A DNA stretch of 64,000 nucleotides from Agrococcus jejuensis (GCF_007679035.1 NZ_VEFR01000004.1:208613-272612); one strand, 5' to 3'; numbered from the stretch's first letter, positions 49,264 through 58,153 are shown. A program made the numbers and translations. The notes: a model not told the origin generated them from the letters alone.

Positions 49264-50021
49264 CCACCCACGCCGTCGCCGACACCGCGACCCTCACCGG
49301 CCGCTCGCTGCGCCACATCCTGCGCAGCCCCGACACCATCGTCACGACCGCGGTCATGCCGATCGCGTTCCTGCTGCTGTTCACGTTCGTCTTCGGCGGA
49401 GCCATCGACGTCGGCGATGCGTCGTACGTCGACTACCTGCTGCCCGGCATCCTGCTCATCACGGTCGCGTCGGGCATCGCGTACACGGCGTATCGCCTGT
49501 TCCTCGATCTGCAGGGCGGCATCGTCGAGCGGTTCCAGTCGATGCCCATCGCGCGCTCGTCGGTGCTGTGGGCGCACGTGCTCACGTCGATCGTCGCGAA
49601 CCTCGTGTCGCTCGCGGTCGTCGTCGGCGCCGCGCTGCTCATGGGCTTCCGATCGTCGGCGGGCCTCGGAGCGTGGCTCGCCGTCGTGGGCATCCTCGTG
49701 CTGTTCACGCTCGCGCTCACGTGGGTCGCGGTCATCGCGGGGCTGTCGGCGAAGACGGTCGACGGGGCGAGCGCGTTCTCGTACCCGCTGATCTTCCTGC
49801 CGTTCGTGTCGTCGGCGTTCGTGCCGACCGAGTCGATGCCCGGCCCCGTGCGCTGGTTCGCCGAGCACCAGCCGGTGACCTCGATCGTCGACTCCATCCG
49901 GGCGCTGCTCGCCGGGGATGCGGTCGGCGGCGCGCTGTGGATCGCGCTGGCGTGGATGGTGGGCATCCTGCTGGTCGCGACGGCCGTCGCGACGATGCTC
50001 TACCGACGCCGGGTGCGCTGA
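49260..50021 (+). CDS. ABC-2 type permease (drug export)
   Basis: A 253-residue membrane partner of the preceding ATPase, with six helices in the ABC-2 layout: a first helix after RHILRSPDTIVTTAVMPIAF, SGIAYTAYRLFLDLQGGIVE, and the late conserved FLPFVSSAFVPTESMPGPVR before the last helix. The pair resembles DrrAB daunorubicin exporters. Substrate unknown. Confidence 0.92.
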   Translation: MTTHAVADTATLTGRSLRHILRSPDTIVTTAVMPIAFLLLFTFVFGGAIDVGDASYVDYLLPGILLITVASGIAYTAYRLFLDLQGGIVERFQSMPIARSSVLWAHVLTSIVANLVSLAVVVGAALLMGFRSSAGLGAWLAVVGILVLFTLALTWVAVIAGLSAKTVDGASAFSYPLIFLPFVSSAFVPTESMPGPVRWFAEHQPVTSIVDSIRALLAGDAVGGALWIALAWMVGILLVATAVATMLYRRRVR

Positions 50022-50025
50022 GCGT

Positions 50026-50065
50026 CGGATGCCGGGCCGCGCGTGGACGCGTGGCCCGGCATCCG
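50026..50065 (+). terminator. Terminator of the PadR-ABC operon
   Basis: CGGATGCCGGGCC (50026-50038) pairs with 50053-50065; five more pairs (one G-T) extend to a TGGA loop, making an 18-bp stem five bases after the permease stop. Confidence 0.8.
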
Positions 50066-50082
50066 CGTGCTGGGATGGACCC

Positions 50083-50688
50083 GTGACCGCACGCATCCCC
50101 GACCCCGCGACGCTCGAGGGCGACCTCATCCGCCTCGAGCCGCTCACGCACGACGTGCTGCTCGAGCTGCGCGACGCCATCGGCGTGCCGGAGGTGTTCG
50201 CGGCAGGCTACTGCGGCGGCCCGGCGGCGCTCGACGCGTCGGACGCGGGCTGGATCGCGTGGGCCGAACGCACGTACCCGTGGCACGCGCGGCCGTTCGC
50301 GATCCGACTCCGCAGCGACGGTCGGCTCGTCGGCACGACGTCGCTGTCGGACCTCGACGAGGCCACCGAGCAGGCGCACGTCGGCTGGACCGCCTACGCC
50401 CCCGACGTGTGGGGCACGGCCGTGAACCCCGAGGCGAAGCTGCTCGTGCTCGGCCACGCGTTCGCGCACGGGTTCGGCCGCGTGCGCATCCAGGCGGATG
50501 CGGCCAACGAGCGCTCGCGTGCCGCGATCGTGCGGCTCGGTGCGACGTTCGAGGGGGTGCTGCGACGGATGCGGCAGGACGCGGAGGGCACGTGGCGCGA
50601 CGTCGCGGTGCACTCGATCCTCGTCGAGGAGTGGCCCGCGGTGCGCGATGGCCTCGTGGAGCGGGTGCGCACGGCGCGGCGGCCGTAG
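50083..50688 (+). CDS. GNAT family N-acetyltransferase
   Basis: A 201-residue acetyltransferase of the RimJ/RimL type. The GTG at 50083 starts the conserved part (LEGDLIRLEPLTHDVLLELR). It shows GTTSLSDLDEATEQAHVGWT, then TAVNPEAKLLVLGHAFAHGF where the acetyl-CoA loop lies, and the NERSRAAIVRLGATFEG helix common to this subgroup. Substrate may be a protein N-terminus or small amine. It has no clear partner. Confidence 0.87.
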   Translation: MTARIPDPATLEGDLIRLEPLTHDVLLELRDAIGVPEVFAAGYCGGPAALDASDAGWIAWAERTYPWHARPFAIRLRSDGRLVGTTSLSDLDEATEQAHVGWTAYAPDVWGTAVNPEAKLLVLGHAFAHGFGRVRIQADAANERSRAAIVRLGATFEGVLRRMRQDAEGTWRDVAVHSILVEEWPAVRDGLVERVRTARRP

Positions 50689-50731
50689 CCCTCGCCCCCT
50701 GTCGCGCTCCTCGACCAGGCGAGAGGAGGCC

Positions 50732-52081
50732 TCAGCCCGGCAGCCCGCCCGCCCGCGACGCGCGCACCGCATCCAGCGTCGAGCGGCCGATGGCCAGCAC
50801 GACCATGCGGCGCGCGGCGGCGGCGAGCACCACGATCAGCAGCACGTTGCGGATCGTGAGCAGCACGACCGCCCACGCCTGCAGGTCGACGAGCGCCATG
50901 TAGGCGATGGGGAAGATGATCGTCGTCAGCAGCCCCGTCGACAGCAGCACCGCCGTCATCCGACGCCACCAGCGCTGCGCGACGCCATCGACGGTCGCGA
51001 GGGCGGCGACGGCGACGGGCAGGATCCACAGCATGTACTGCGGCGAGCCGACGCGGTTGCACGCGAACATCGCCACCGTGACGACGAGCGCCGCCGTCAG
51101 CAGCGTCTCGTGGCGGTCCGCGCCGCGACGCACGGCGACCTGCGCGAGCACGAGCGCCGCGATCGTCGCGAGCAGCATGAGCGGCGTCGACGCCTCCTTC
51201 GCGAGCCCGTCGAGCGGGCCCACGACCTCGCGCGTCGCGAGGGCGACGTTCTGGAAGACGGCCGCGTCGCGCACGTCGAGCATCGCCATCCACACCCACG
51301 GCGTCGCGAGCGGCGCCTCGAGCTGCAGGTTGCGGTCGTCCTGCATCATCGCGAACGAGCCGAGCAGGCCCGCGTTGCCGAGCGCGATCGCCACCACGAC
51401 GACGCCCGCCGTCACGACGAGCCCTGCCTGCAGGATGCGCATCCGCTCGTGCAGCACGACGAGCGCGCCGCCGATGAGCGCTGCGGGCCACACCTTGATC
51501 CAGGTGGCGACGGCGAGCAGCGCCCCCGCGACCCACGGTCGCCTCGCGAGCAGGGCGATCGCGACGATGACGAGCGGCGCCGTGACGCCCTCGAGGCGCA
51601 GGAGCGCGACGGGTGCCAGCGCCAGCAGCATGCCGAGCCATGCCCAGCCGGCGATGATCGCGCGTGTGGATCCGGATGCGAGCAGCGAGCGCAGCGCGAG
51701 CGCGTCGAGCGCACCGATCATCGCGATCCACATCGCGAGGTACGCGGGTGCCGACGCGAGGTTCGCGAACCCGATCGGCAGCCACGCGAGCAGCGGGTAC
51801 ACCCACTCCTCGTCGATGCCGACGATGCCGCGGCCCTCGAACGCGTCCATCGCCCACTCGCGGTACAGCGGCAGGTCGCCGAGGGTGTCGCCGGCGAGCA
51901 TGTGGCCCGCGAGCACGACGATCGTGGCGCCCTGCAGGATGCCGAAGGCGATCCAGACGGTGCGTGCCTCGCGCCAGCGCGGGGCGAGCGTGGCGATCTG
52001 CCTCGTGTGCCGCAGCGCGCGCGCCTGCGCCCGCTCGGCCAGGGTCGCGCCGCGGGTGGTCGTTCGCTCGATCGTCGCCAT
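50732..52081 (-). CDS. GT87-like (DUF2029) membrane glycosyltransferase
   Basis: A 449-residue protein with about 11 membrane helices of the GT-C type. The outer loop after helix 1 has the acidic GDLPLYREWAMDAFEGRGIV (Asp as likely catalytic base), and later VATWIKVWPAALIGGALV and CNRVGSPQYMLWILP match the polyprenol-phosphate mannose-using GT87 family. It probably adds mannose to a cell-envelope glycolipid or lipoarabinomannan-like polymer. A charged N-terminal 40 residues is cytoplasmic. It diverges from the chorismate mutase gene. Confidence 0.82.
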   Translation of the reverse strand: MATIERTTTRGATLAERAQARALRHTRQIATLAPRWREARTVWIAFGILQGATIVVLAGHMLAGDTLGDLPLYREWAMDAFEGRGIVGIDEEWVYPLLAWLPIGFANLASAPAYLAMWIAMIGALDALALRSLLASGSTRAIIAGWAWLGMLLALAPVALLRLEGVTAPLVIVAIALLARRPWVAGALLAVATWIKVWPAALIGGALVVLHERMRILQAGLVVTAGVVVVAIALGNAGLLGSFAMMQDDRNLQLEAPLATPWVWMAMLDVRDAAVFQNVALATREVVGPLDGLAKEASTPLMLLATIAALVLAQVAVRRGADRHETLLTAALVVTVAMFACNRVGSPQYMLWILPVAVAALATVDGVAQRWWRRMTAVLLSTGLLTTIIFPIAYMALVDLQAWAVVLLTIRNVLLIVVLAAAARRMVVLAIGRSTLDAVRASRAGGLPG

Positions 52082-52223
52082 CGCTCGCCACGGTAGGTGC
52101 GCGACCTGCGGATCGAGGCCCGCTGCATCGACTCGACGGCGACCCGTCACCGAACGTTCACCCGTCGAGGGCGCGCGGGTCGCTGACAGGGTGGCGCGCT
52201 CGGATGCGCTCGGCGGGCGGCCG

Positions 52224-52235
52224 TAGGCTGGGAGG
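52224..52235 (+). promoter_or_regulatory. -10 element for leaderless chorismate mutase
   Basis: TAGGCT (52224-52229), GGGAGG, then GTG at 52236. GGAGG abuts the start codon, which argues against a normal leader. Confidence 0.5.
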
Positions 52236-52526
52236 GTGTCCGCACACGACGAGCTCGACCGATACCGCAGCAGCATCGACAACGTCGACGCCATCCTCAT
52301 CCACACCCTCGCCGAGCGCTTCAAGCTCACGCAGGCCGTGGGTGCGCTGAAGGCGACCGAGGGGATGCCGGCCTCCGATCCTGCGCGCGAGCAGCGGCAG
52401 ATCGCACGCCTGCGGCGGCTCGCGGAGGAGTCGGGCCTCGACCCGGCGTTCGCGGAGAAGTTCCTGAACTTCGTGATCGCCGAGGTCATCCACCACCACG
52501 AGCAGCACGCGGCCGGCCAGGCCTGA
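52236..52526 (+). CDS. Chorismate mutase (AroQ type)
   Basis: A 96-residue all-helical enzyme converting chorismate to prephenate for Phe and Tyr synthesis. DELDRYRSSIDNVDAILIHT (first helix, catalytic Arg), LAERFKLTQAVGALKA (catalytic Lys) and PAREQRQIARLRRLAEESGL match AroQ. It is the monofunctional cytoplasmic form with no signal peptide. No other aromatic genes are adjacent. Confidence 0.92.
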   Translation: MSAHDELDRYRSSIDNVDAILIHTLAERFKLTQAVGALKATEGMPASDPAREQRQIARLRRLAEESGLDPAFAEKFLNFVIAEVIHHHEQHAAGQA

Positions 52527-52570
52527 GGCGGCCGCGGCGCCGTCCGCCCGAGTCGACCCGGCTGCGTCTC

Positions 52571-52631
52571 GCAGGCGATCCCGGCCGTCGAGGCAGCCAG
52601 CATCTCGCTCGAGGACCCGGGATCGCCCTGC
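52571..52631. terminator. Bidirectional terminator between chorismate mutase and the M20 peptidase
   Basis: GCAGGCGATCCCGG (52571-52584) pairs with 52617-52631 with one bulged base and a 32-base loop, between convergent genes. Confidence 0.65.
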
Positions 52632-52652
52632 AGGACGCGGACGGGGCGGGTC

Positions 52653-53969
52653 CTACTGCTGCGCGAGCAGGCGGCGCACGACGTCCTCGCCGAAGTCGAG
52701 CGCGTCGAGCGGCACGCGCTCGTCGACGCCGTGGAACATGCGCGGGAACGCGAAGTCGGCGGGCAGGCGCAGCGGGATGAAGCCGTAGCCGCGGATGCCG
52801 ATGCGGCGCAGCGGCTTGGCGTCGGTGCCGCCGGGGATGAGATGCGGCAGCACGACGGCACCGGGGTCGACGTCGGCGATGATCGCCTGCACCTGCTCGG
52901 CGACGCGACCCTCGAACGGCGTCTCGAAGGCGTCGAGCTGCATGAGCACGCGCACCTCGATCTCCGGGCCGACGACCTCGCGCACATGGGCGAGCGCCGC
53001 ATCCTCGCGGCCGGGGATGAACCGCAGGTCGACGATGGCGGTGGCCGTCTCGGGCACGACGTTCTCCTTGTACCCGGCGGCGATCCTCGTCACGTTGGAG
53101 ACGTCGCGCAGCCCGGCGCGGATGCGGGTGGCGGATGGGCCGGCGACGAGCGCGAGCTGCTCGGGCGTCGCGGATGCGGGCAGCCCCGCGATCTCGCGCA
53201 GCCGCTCGAGCAGCGTCGCGGTCGTGTCGGTCATGACGAGCGGCCACTCGATGGCGCCGATGGCGCGCACCGCCTCGGCGATGCGCAGCGTCGGGTTGTC
53301 GATCGCGGGCAGCGAGCCGTGGCCCGAGATGCCGCGGGCCGTGAGCTCGAGCCAGTACGCGCCCTTCTCGCCCGTGTTCATGAGGTACGCGCGCTGGCCG
53401 TCGACCGTGATCGAGTACCCGCCGCCCTCGCTGATGGCGGTGTCGACGCCCGCGAACGCCTCGGGATGCGCGACGGCCATCCACTCGGAGCCGAGCTCGG
53501 TGCCGCCCTCCTCGTCGGCGAAGAACGTCAGCACGACGTCGCGCTGCGGCTGGAAGCCCTCGGCGACGAGACGGCGCACGGCGGCGAGCATCATCGCCGC
53601 GAAGTCCTTCATGTCGATGGCGCCGCGGCCCCACAGCATGCCGTCGTCGATCACGCCCGCGAACGGCGGATGCGTCCATGTCGTGGGGTCGGCGGGCACG
53701 ACGTCGAGGTGCGCGTGCAGCATGAGCGCCGGCAGCGTCGGGTCGACGCCCGCCCAGCGCGCGACGAGGTTCGTGCGGCCGGGCTCGCGCTCGTAGCGCG
53801 TCGACGGGATGCCGAGCTCGTCGAGGATCGCCTGCACGTAGTCGGCGGCCGGCTCCTCGGGGCGCGTCAGCGCGCCGCCGTGGTTCGACGTGTCGATGCG
53901 GATGAGGTCGCGGAGGATGCGCGCGACGTCGCTGAGCTCCGAGTCGGCGGGCTGAGCGGGGGCGGTCAC
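52653..53969 (-). CDS. M20 family metallopeptidase (ArgE/DapE/aminoacylase type)
   Basis: A 438-residue zinc hydrolase. The start GTG (53969) overlaps the stop of the aldolase gene (GTGA). Signatures: LMLHAHLDVVPADPTTW (first metal His and Asp), LWGRGAIDMKDF (bridging Asp), FFADEEGGTELGS (catalytic Glu pair), the lid-domain ISGHGSLP, and PGGTDAKPLRRIGIRGYGF with the final His in FHGVDERVPL. It removes an acyl group or amino acid from a peptide-like substrate. It is the last gene of the ABC-aldolase operon, so it likely processes the imported compound. Confidence 0.93.
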   Translation of the reverse strand: MTAPAQPADSELSDVARILRDLIRIDTSNHGGALTRPEEPAADYVQAILDELGIPSTRYEREPGRTNLVARWAGVDPTLPALMLHAHLDVVPADPTTWTHPPFAGVIDDGMLWGRGAIDMKDFAAMMLAAVRRLVAEGFQPQRDVVLTFFADEEGGTELGSEWMAVAHPEAFAGVDTAISEGGGYSITVDGQRAYLMNTGEKGAYWLELTARGISGHGSLPAIDNPTLRIAEAVRAIGAIEWPLVMTDTTATLLERLREIAGLPASATPEQLALVAGPSATRIRAGLRDVSNVTRIAAGYKENVVPETATAIVDLRFIPGREDAALAHVREVVGPEIEVRVLMQLDAFETPFEGRVAEQVQAIIADVDPGAVVLPHLIPGGTDAKPLRRIGIRGYGFIPLRLPADFAFPRMFHGVDERVPLDALDFGEDVVRRLLAQQ

Positions 53970-54700
53970 GACGCGAGCGCCTTCGCAGAGGCGAGCGCCC
54001 CCGAGAACGCGAGCCGCAGCGCCGTGAACTCCTGCAGCACGCCGATCGTGTGGGCGCCCTCCTCGATCGCGAGGCGCTGCTCGGTCTCGCTCCAGGCGGG
54101 CATCATCCACGGCTTGCCGGCCGCGCGGGCGGCGCGAGCGATGGCGCGCAGCGACGCATCCGCGACGTCGTCGAACACGTAGCCGCCACCGCCGCGGCGT
54201 GCGAAGAGGTCGCCCGGTCCGACGAAGACGCCGTCGACGACGTCGAGCGCGAGGATGGCCTCGACGTCGTCGAGCGCCGCGGGGTCCTCGATCATCGGCA
54301 GGCACAGCGTCTCGCGGTTGTGCCTCGGCGCCCACTCGGCGTCGAAGCCGATGTAGTCCATCGTGCGGCCGCCGGCGAGCGAGCGGTCGCCGAGCGGCGG
54401 CAGCTTCGCGAGCCCGCAGACCTCGGCGGCCTGGGCGACGCCCAGGATGTGGGGGATGATCACGCCGTCGGCGCCGAAGTCGAGCGCCTGCTGGATGGGG
54501 GAGCGCTCGGGGGCGCCGACCTTCACGAGCATCGTCATGCCCAGCGCCTTGACGAACGGGATGGTGCGGTTGAGGTCGGCGAGGTCGAAGCTGCCGTGCT
54601 CCACGTCGAAGATGACGGTGTCGTACCCGGCGCGGGCGACGATCTCGATGCCGGCGACGTTCGGGGTCGAGAACCAGGCTGCGAACTTCGGGGTGGTCAT
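53966..54700 (-). CDS. HpcH/HpaI-type class II aldolase
   Basis: A 244-residue metal-dependent aldolase that releases pyruvate or a related 2-oxo acid. Signatures: YDTVIFDVEHGSFDLADL (catalytic His and Asp), MLVKVGAPERSPIQQALDFG with the substrate Arg, GADGVIIPHI, metal-binding MIEDPAALDDVEAIL and the downstream VFVGPGDLFA. Both ends overlap neighbours (ATGA and GTGA). The adjacent RraA-type gene encodes a second, unrelated aldolase fold. Substrate not predictable. Confidence 0.9.
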   Translation of the reverse strand: MTTPKFAAWFSTPNVAGIEIVARAGYDTVIFDVEHGSFDLADLNRTIPFVKALGMTMLVKVGAPERSPIQQALDFGADGVIIPHILGVAQAAEVCGLAKLPPLGDRSLAGGRTMDYIGFDAEWAPRHNRETLCLPMIEDPAALDDVEAILALDVVDGVFVGPGDLFARRGGGGYVFDDVADASLRAIARAARAAGKPWMMPAWSETEQRLAIEEGAHTIGVLQEFTALRLAFSGALASAKALAS

Positions 54701-55410
54701 GCTGCGGTCCGTCCTGCGCTCGCGAGCGCGTCGAGTGCGGCGAGGTCCTCGGGCGGGAGGATGAGCTCGGCGAGGGTCGTCTCGCCCGCGCGCACGCGGG
54801 CCATGGCGGGCGGCTCCCACGCCATCATGCTGCGCACCCGATCCACGAGGCCGGCGAGCATGTCGGGCTCTGCGAAGAGCACGCCGTTCTCGTCGGCCAT
54901 CGCGATCATGCCGGCGCGCACACTGGCGCCGCCGATCGTCACGGGCACGTTGATGCCGCCCTGCACGGGCCGGTCGGGCTGCGTGCGGGTGGTGAAGGGG
55001 GCGAGGCCGCGGCCGAGCACGACCATGCCGCTCTCGCGCAGCTCGACGACGTCGGTGACGGTGCCCTCGACGGCGACGCCGACGGCTCCCCGTGCTGCGA
55101 GGGCACCGGCGACGCCGCCGCCGACGGAGGCGTGCGTCGTGTTGTGGCCGTTGTCGACGACGACGAAGTCGCCGGGCTGCACGAGGGAGGTCATGTAGTG
55201 CACGAGTCGCGAGTCGGTGACGACGAGCTTCACGGTGACGACGCGGCCCACCGTGAGCGTCTCCCCGCCGGCGATCCGGTGGATGCCGCGCGCGAAGCCG
55301 TCCTCGAGGATGTGGCCGAACGTCGGCAGGTCGAGCCCGCGCAGGGTCTCGAGCAGCGCGGCGTCGACCGGCGGCGCCGGCAGGATGCGCACGTCGGGGG
55401 CGACGCTCAT
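54697..55410 (-). CDS. RraA-like protein, possible 4-hydroxy-4-methyl-2-oxoglutarate aldolase type
   Basis: A 237-residue RraA-fold protein. GDFVVVDNGHNTTHASVGGG and VAVEGTVTDVVELRESGMVV (where the family has metal- and substrate-binding GxVRD; here GTVTD) followed by ADENGVLF are characteristic. The Arg of the GxxRD motif in true aldolases is Thr here (TVTD), so activity is uncertain. Family members are either class II aldolases of protocatechuate 4,5-cleavage or RNase E inhibitors; location in a catabolic operon favours the enzyme. Overlaps both neighbours (ATGA). Confidence 0.82.
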   Translation of the reverse strand: MSVAPDVRILPAPPVDAALLETLRGLDLPTFGHILEDGFARGIHRIAGGETLTVGRVVTVKLVVTDSRLVHYMTSLVQPGDFVVVDNGHNTTHASVGGGVAGALAARGAVGVAVEGTVTDVVELRESGMVVLGRGLAPFTTRTQPDRPVQGGINVPVTIGGASVRAGMIAMADENGVLFAEPDMLAGLVDRVRSMMAWEPPAMARVRAGETTLAELILPPEDLAALDALASAGRTAA

Positions 55411-56186
55411 GCGCGGGCGCCGACGCTCGACAGGAACGCGCGCAGGCGCACGTTCTCGCTGTCGCGGAAGATCTGCTCGGGCGTGCCGACCTCGCGCACG
55501 GCACCCTCGGTCATGAACACGACGCGGTCGGCGACGTCCCGAGCGAAGCCCATCTCGTGCGTGACGATGATCATCGTCTGGCCCTGCTCGCTGAGCTCGC
55601 GCATGACGTGGAGCACGTCCTCGACGAGCTCGGGGTCGAGCGCCGACGTGGGCTCGTCGAAGAGCAGCACCTCGGGCTGGATGGCGAGCGCGCGTGCGAT
55701 GGCGACGCGCTGCTGCTGCCCGCCGGAGAGCTCGGAGGGGTAGTGCCCTGCGCGGTCGGCGAGGCCGACGCGCTCGAGCAGCGCGGTCGCGGCGGCACGC
55801 GCCGCCTTCGTCTTCATCCCGCGCACGTGCACGGGCGCGTGGGCGACGTTCTCGAGCGCCGTCATGTGCGGGAAGAGGTTGAACTGCTGGAAGACCATGC
55901 CGAGGCGGGCGCGCTGGCGGGTCACGTCCTGCTTCGAGCGGTGCAGGAGTCGGCCCCCGACCTCCTCGAAGCCCATGAGCTCGCCGTCGAGGGTGATCGA
56001 CCCGGAGTCGATGGTCTCGAGCATGTTGAGCGTGCGCAGGAGGGTCGACTTGCCTGCACCCGAGGGGCCGATGAGCACGACGGTCTCGCCGCGGGCGACG
56101 TCGAGCGAGACGTCGTCGAGCACGAGGTTGTGCCCGAAGTGCTTCGAGACGTGGCTCGCGGTGAGCAGGGGCGTGGTGGCGGTCAT
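55407..56186 (-). CDS. Polar amino acid ABC transporter ATP-binding protein
   Basis: A 259-residue ATPase of the GlnQ/HisP type. Walker A GPSGAGKST, Q-loop MVFQQFNLFPHMTALENV (diagnostic of polar amino acid importers), signature LSGGQQQRVAIARALA, Walker B VLLFDEPTSALDPE and VTHEMGFARDVADRV. It overlaps the permease gene (ATGA) and the RraA-like gene. Confidence 0.95.
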   Translation of the reverse strand: MTATTPLLTASHVSKHFGHNLVLDDVSLDVARGETVVLIGPSGAGKSTLLRTLNMLETIDSGSITLDGELMGFEEVGGRLLHRSKQDVTRQRARLGMVFQQFNLFPHMTALENVAHAPVHVRGMKTKAARAAATALLERVGLADRAGHYPSELSGGQQQRVAIARALAIQPEVLLFDEPTSALDPELVEDVLHVMRELSEQGQTMIIVTHEMGFARDVADRVVFMTEGAVREVGTPEQIFRDSENVRLRAFLSSVGARA

Positions 56187-57133
56187 CGCGCGGCTCCTTC
56201 CGTGGTCTCGGTCGTCACGGCGGCGGGTGCCGCTGCGACGGGTACGGGCGCGGTCCTGGGCTTCGAGCCCTTGCCCTTGCCGATCGAGCGGCGCTCGAAC
56301 CCTCGGCCGAAGCGGCGCTCGAGCCTGCCCTGCACGAAGTAGAGGACGGTCGTGCAGGCGAGGTACCAGATGCTCGCGACGATGAGCAGCGGGATGACCT
56401 GGCCGTTGGTCTGGTAGATGCCCTGCGCCGTGTAGAAGACGTCGGCGACGGCCATGACGGACACGAGCGACGTGCCCTTGAGCATGATGATGATCTGGTT
56501 GCCCGTCGGTGGCACGATCGCGCGCATCGCCTGAGGGAGGACGATCTGCGTGAAGGTCTTGCGGGTCGAGAGGCCGACCGACTGGGCAGCCTCCGTCTGC
56601 CCGTGCGGCACGGCGAGCAGGCCGCCGCGCACGACCTCGCCCATGTAGGCGGCTTCGTTGAGGCCGAGGCCCAGCAGCGCGGCGATGATCGGGCTGATGA
56701 GGTCGTTCGTGTTGGCGCTGAGGAACGGGTCGAGGCCGGGGAGGCCCAGCTCGACGCGCGGCAGGAAGATCGCGATGTTGTACCAGAAGATCAGCTGCAC
56801 GAGCGTGGGGGTGCCGCGGAAGAACCACACGTAGGCGTTGGAGACGCCGCGGATGAGCGGGTTCGGCGACAGGCGGCCGGCGGCGAGCAGCACGCCGAGC
56901 ACGATGCCGATGGCCATGGCACCCACCGTGAGGTAGATGGTGACCCAGAGGCCCTTGAGGATGGCGGGGAAGAAGAGGTACCGACCGATCACGGCCCAGT
57001 CGACGGTGGGGTTGGTCGCGAAGATCCACAGCACGCCTGCGGCAGCCGCTCCCACCACGATCGTGGCGATCCATTGCCCGGGGCGCGCGCGGCGCCTCGC
57101 GGTCGAGACGTCGACGGGGGTCGTCGTGGTCAT
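56183..57133 (-). CDS. Amino acid ABC transporter permease (HisM/GlnP type)
   Basis: A 316-residue permease with about six helices. WFFRGTPTLVQLIFWY and the EAA loop EAAYMGEVVRGGLLAVPHGQ then TEAAQSVGLSTRKTFTQIVL are the family signature. The first helix is preceded by a basic cytoplasmic segment; the C-terminal 40 residues are basic then Ala/Thr-rich and probably disordered. One permease gene is present, so a homodimer is expected. Confidence 0.95.
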   Translation of the reverse strand: MTTTTPVDVSTARRRARPGQWIATIVVGAAAAGVLWIFATNPTVDWAVIGRYLFFPAILKGLWVTIYLTVGAMAIGIVLGVLLAAGRLSPNPLIRGVSNAYVWFFRGTPTLVQLIFWYNIAIFLPRVELGLPGLDPFLSANTNDLISPIIAALLGLGLNEAAYMGEVVRGGLLAVPHGQTEAAQSVGLSTRKTFTQIVLPQAMRAIVPPTGNQIIIMLKGTSLVSVMAVADVFYTAQGIYQTNGQVIPLLIVASIWYLACTTVLYFVQGRLERRFGRGFERRSIGKGKGSKPRTAPVPVAAAPAAVTTETTEGAAR

Positions 57134-57159
57134 GGTCGGTCCCTCCTCTTCCCTGCTGT

Positions 57160-58086
57160 TCAGGACTCTTCGGCCAGGTTGAAGCCGAACTCGTCCATCG
57201 CGTTCTCCTCGATGCCGTACTTGGCGAGGATCGCGTCGTACGTGCCGGCCTCCTGGAGCGCCTCGAACGTGGCGAGCATGGCGGGCACGATCGGGTCGCC
57301 CGTGGGGGCGGATGCGCCGACCCAGAACGGCGGGAAGCCGTTGTCCGTCGAGTTGGCGCCCGAGATCACGAGCGAGTCGTTCTGCTGCGCGTAGTACGTG
57401 AGCGGGATCTGCGACGAGAACGCGGCGTCGGCGCGGCCCGAGGAGACGGCGAGGATCGCCGAGTCCTGGTCGCTGAAGAGCGCGATGTCGATGGGCTCGT
57501 CGCAGCTCGCCTGCTGGTTCTCGAGCACCGTCTGCGCCGTGCCGCCCTGCAGGGTGGCGATGGTGTGGCCGCACGCGGCGTCGAGCGAGTCGACGACGTC
57601 CTCAGCCGTCTCGGGCTGGATGAAGACGACGTACTCGGCGATCCACACGGCGAAGTCGTAGTTCGCCTGCGTCGCGGGGATGTCGGAGAGCGGCGAGATG
57701 TTGACGTCGTAGCGGTCGGACTGGAAGCCCGTGAAGATGTCGCCGATCGACGGGGCGATCTCGAGCTCGACCTCGAGGCCGGTCGCGGCCTCGATGGCGG
57801 CGATCGTGTCCCAGTTCAGGCCGATGTCGGTCGTGCCGTCCTCGTCCTTGTACGAGTAGGGCGGCAGGTTGATCGAGGCGGCGCGGATGACGCCCGACTC
57901 GACGACGTCCTCGGGGAAGAGGTCCTGCAGGTCCTGGCTGAACTCGGGCATGGGGATGTCGGACTCGGATGCTGCCGCCGACTCCTCGGGCGCGCTCGAC
58001 GCGGTCGAGCAGCCGGCGACGCCGACGATCGAGAGCAGCGCCGCGGCGGCGACGGCCGTGCGGGCGATGGTGCTGCGAGTGGCCAT
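57160..58086 (-). CDS. Amino acid-type ABC transporter substrate-binding lipoprotein
   Basis: A 308-residue family 3 binding protein with lipobox VAGCS after a signal peptide. ASINLPPYSYKDEDGTTDIG, then LNWDTIAAIEAATGLEVELE, SIGDIFTGFQSDRYDVNISP and TLQGGTAQTVLE fit the fold. It is first gene in the operon with the importer, two aldolase-type proteins and a peptidase, so it probably captures the compound that these degrade. It diverges from an amidohydrolase gene over 172 bases. Confidence 0.93.
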   Translation of the reverse strand: MATRSTIARTAVAAAALLSIVGVAGCSTASSAPEESAAASESDIPMPEFSQDLQDLFPEDVVESGVIRAASINLPPYSYKDEDGTTDIGLNWDTIAAIEAATGLEVELEIAPSIGDIFTGFQSDRYDVNISPLSDIPATQANYDFAVWIAEYVVFIQPETAEDVVDSLDAACGHTIATLQGGTAQTVLENQQASCDEPIDIALFSDQDSAILAVSSGRADAAFSSQIPLTYYAQQNDSLVISGANSTDNGFPPFWVGASAPTGDPIVPAMLATFEALQEAGTYDAILAKYGIEENAMDEFGFNLAEES

Positions 58087-58153
58087 CTGGCCACCTCCTT
58101 CTGGTGCGGATGCGGTGCGCGTGGGGAGCGCGCACGGCTCACTGTAGGCGAGT

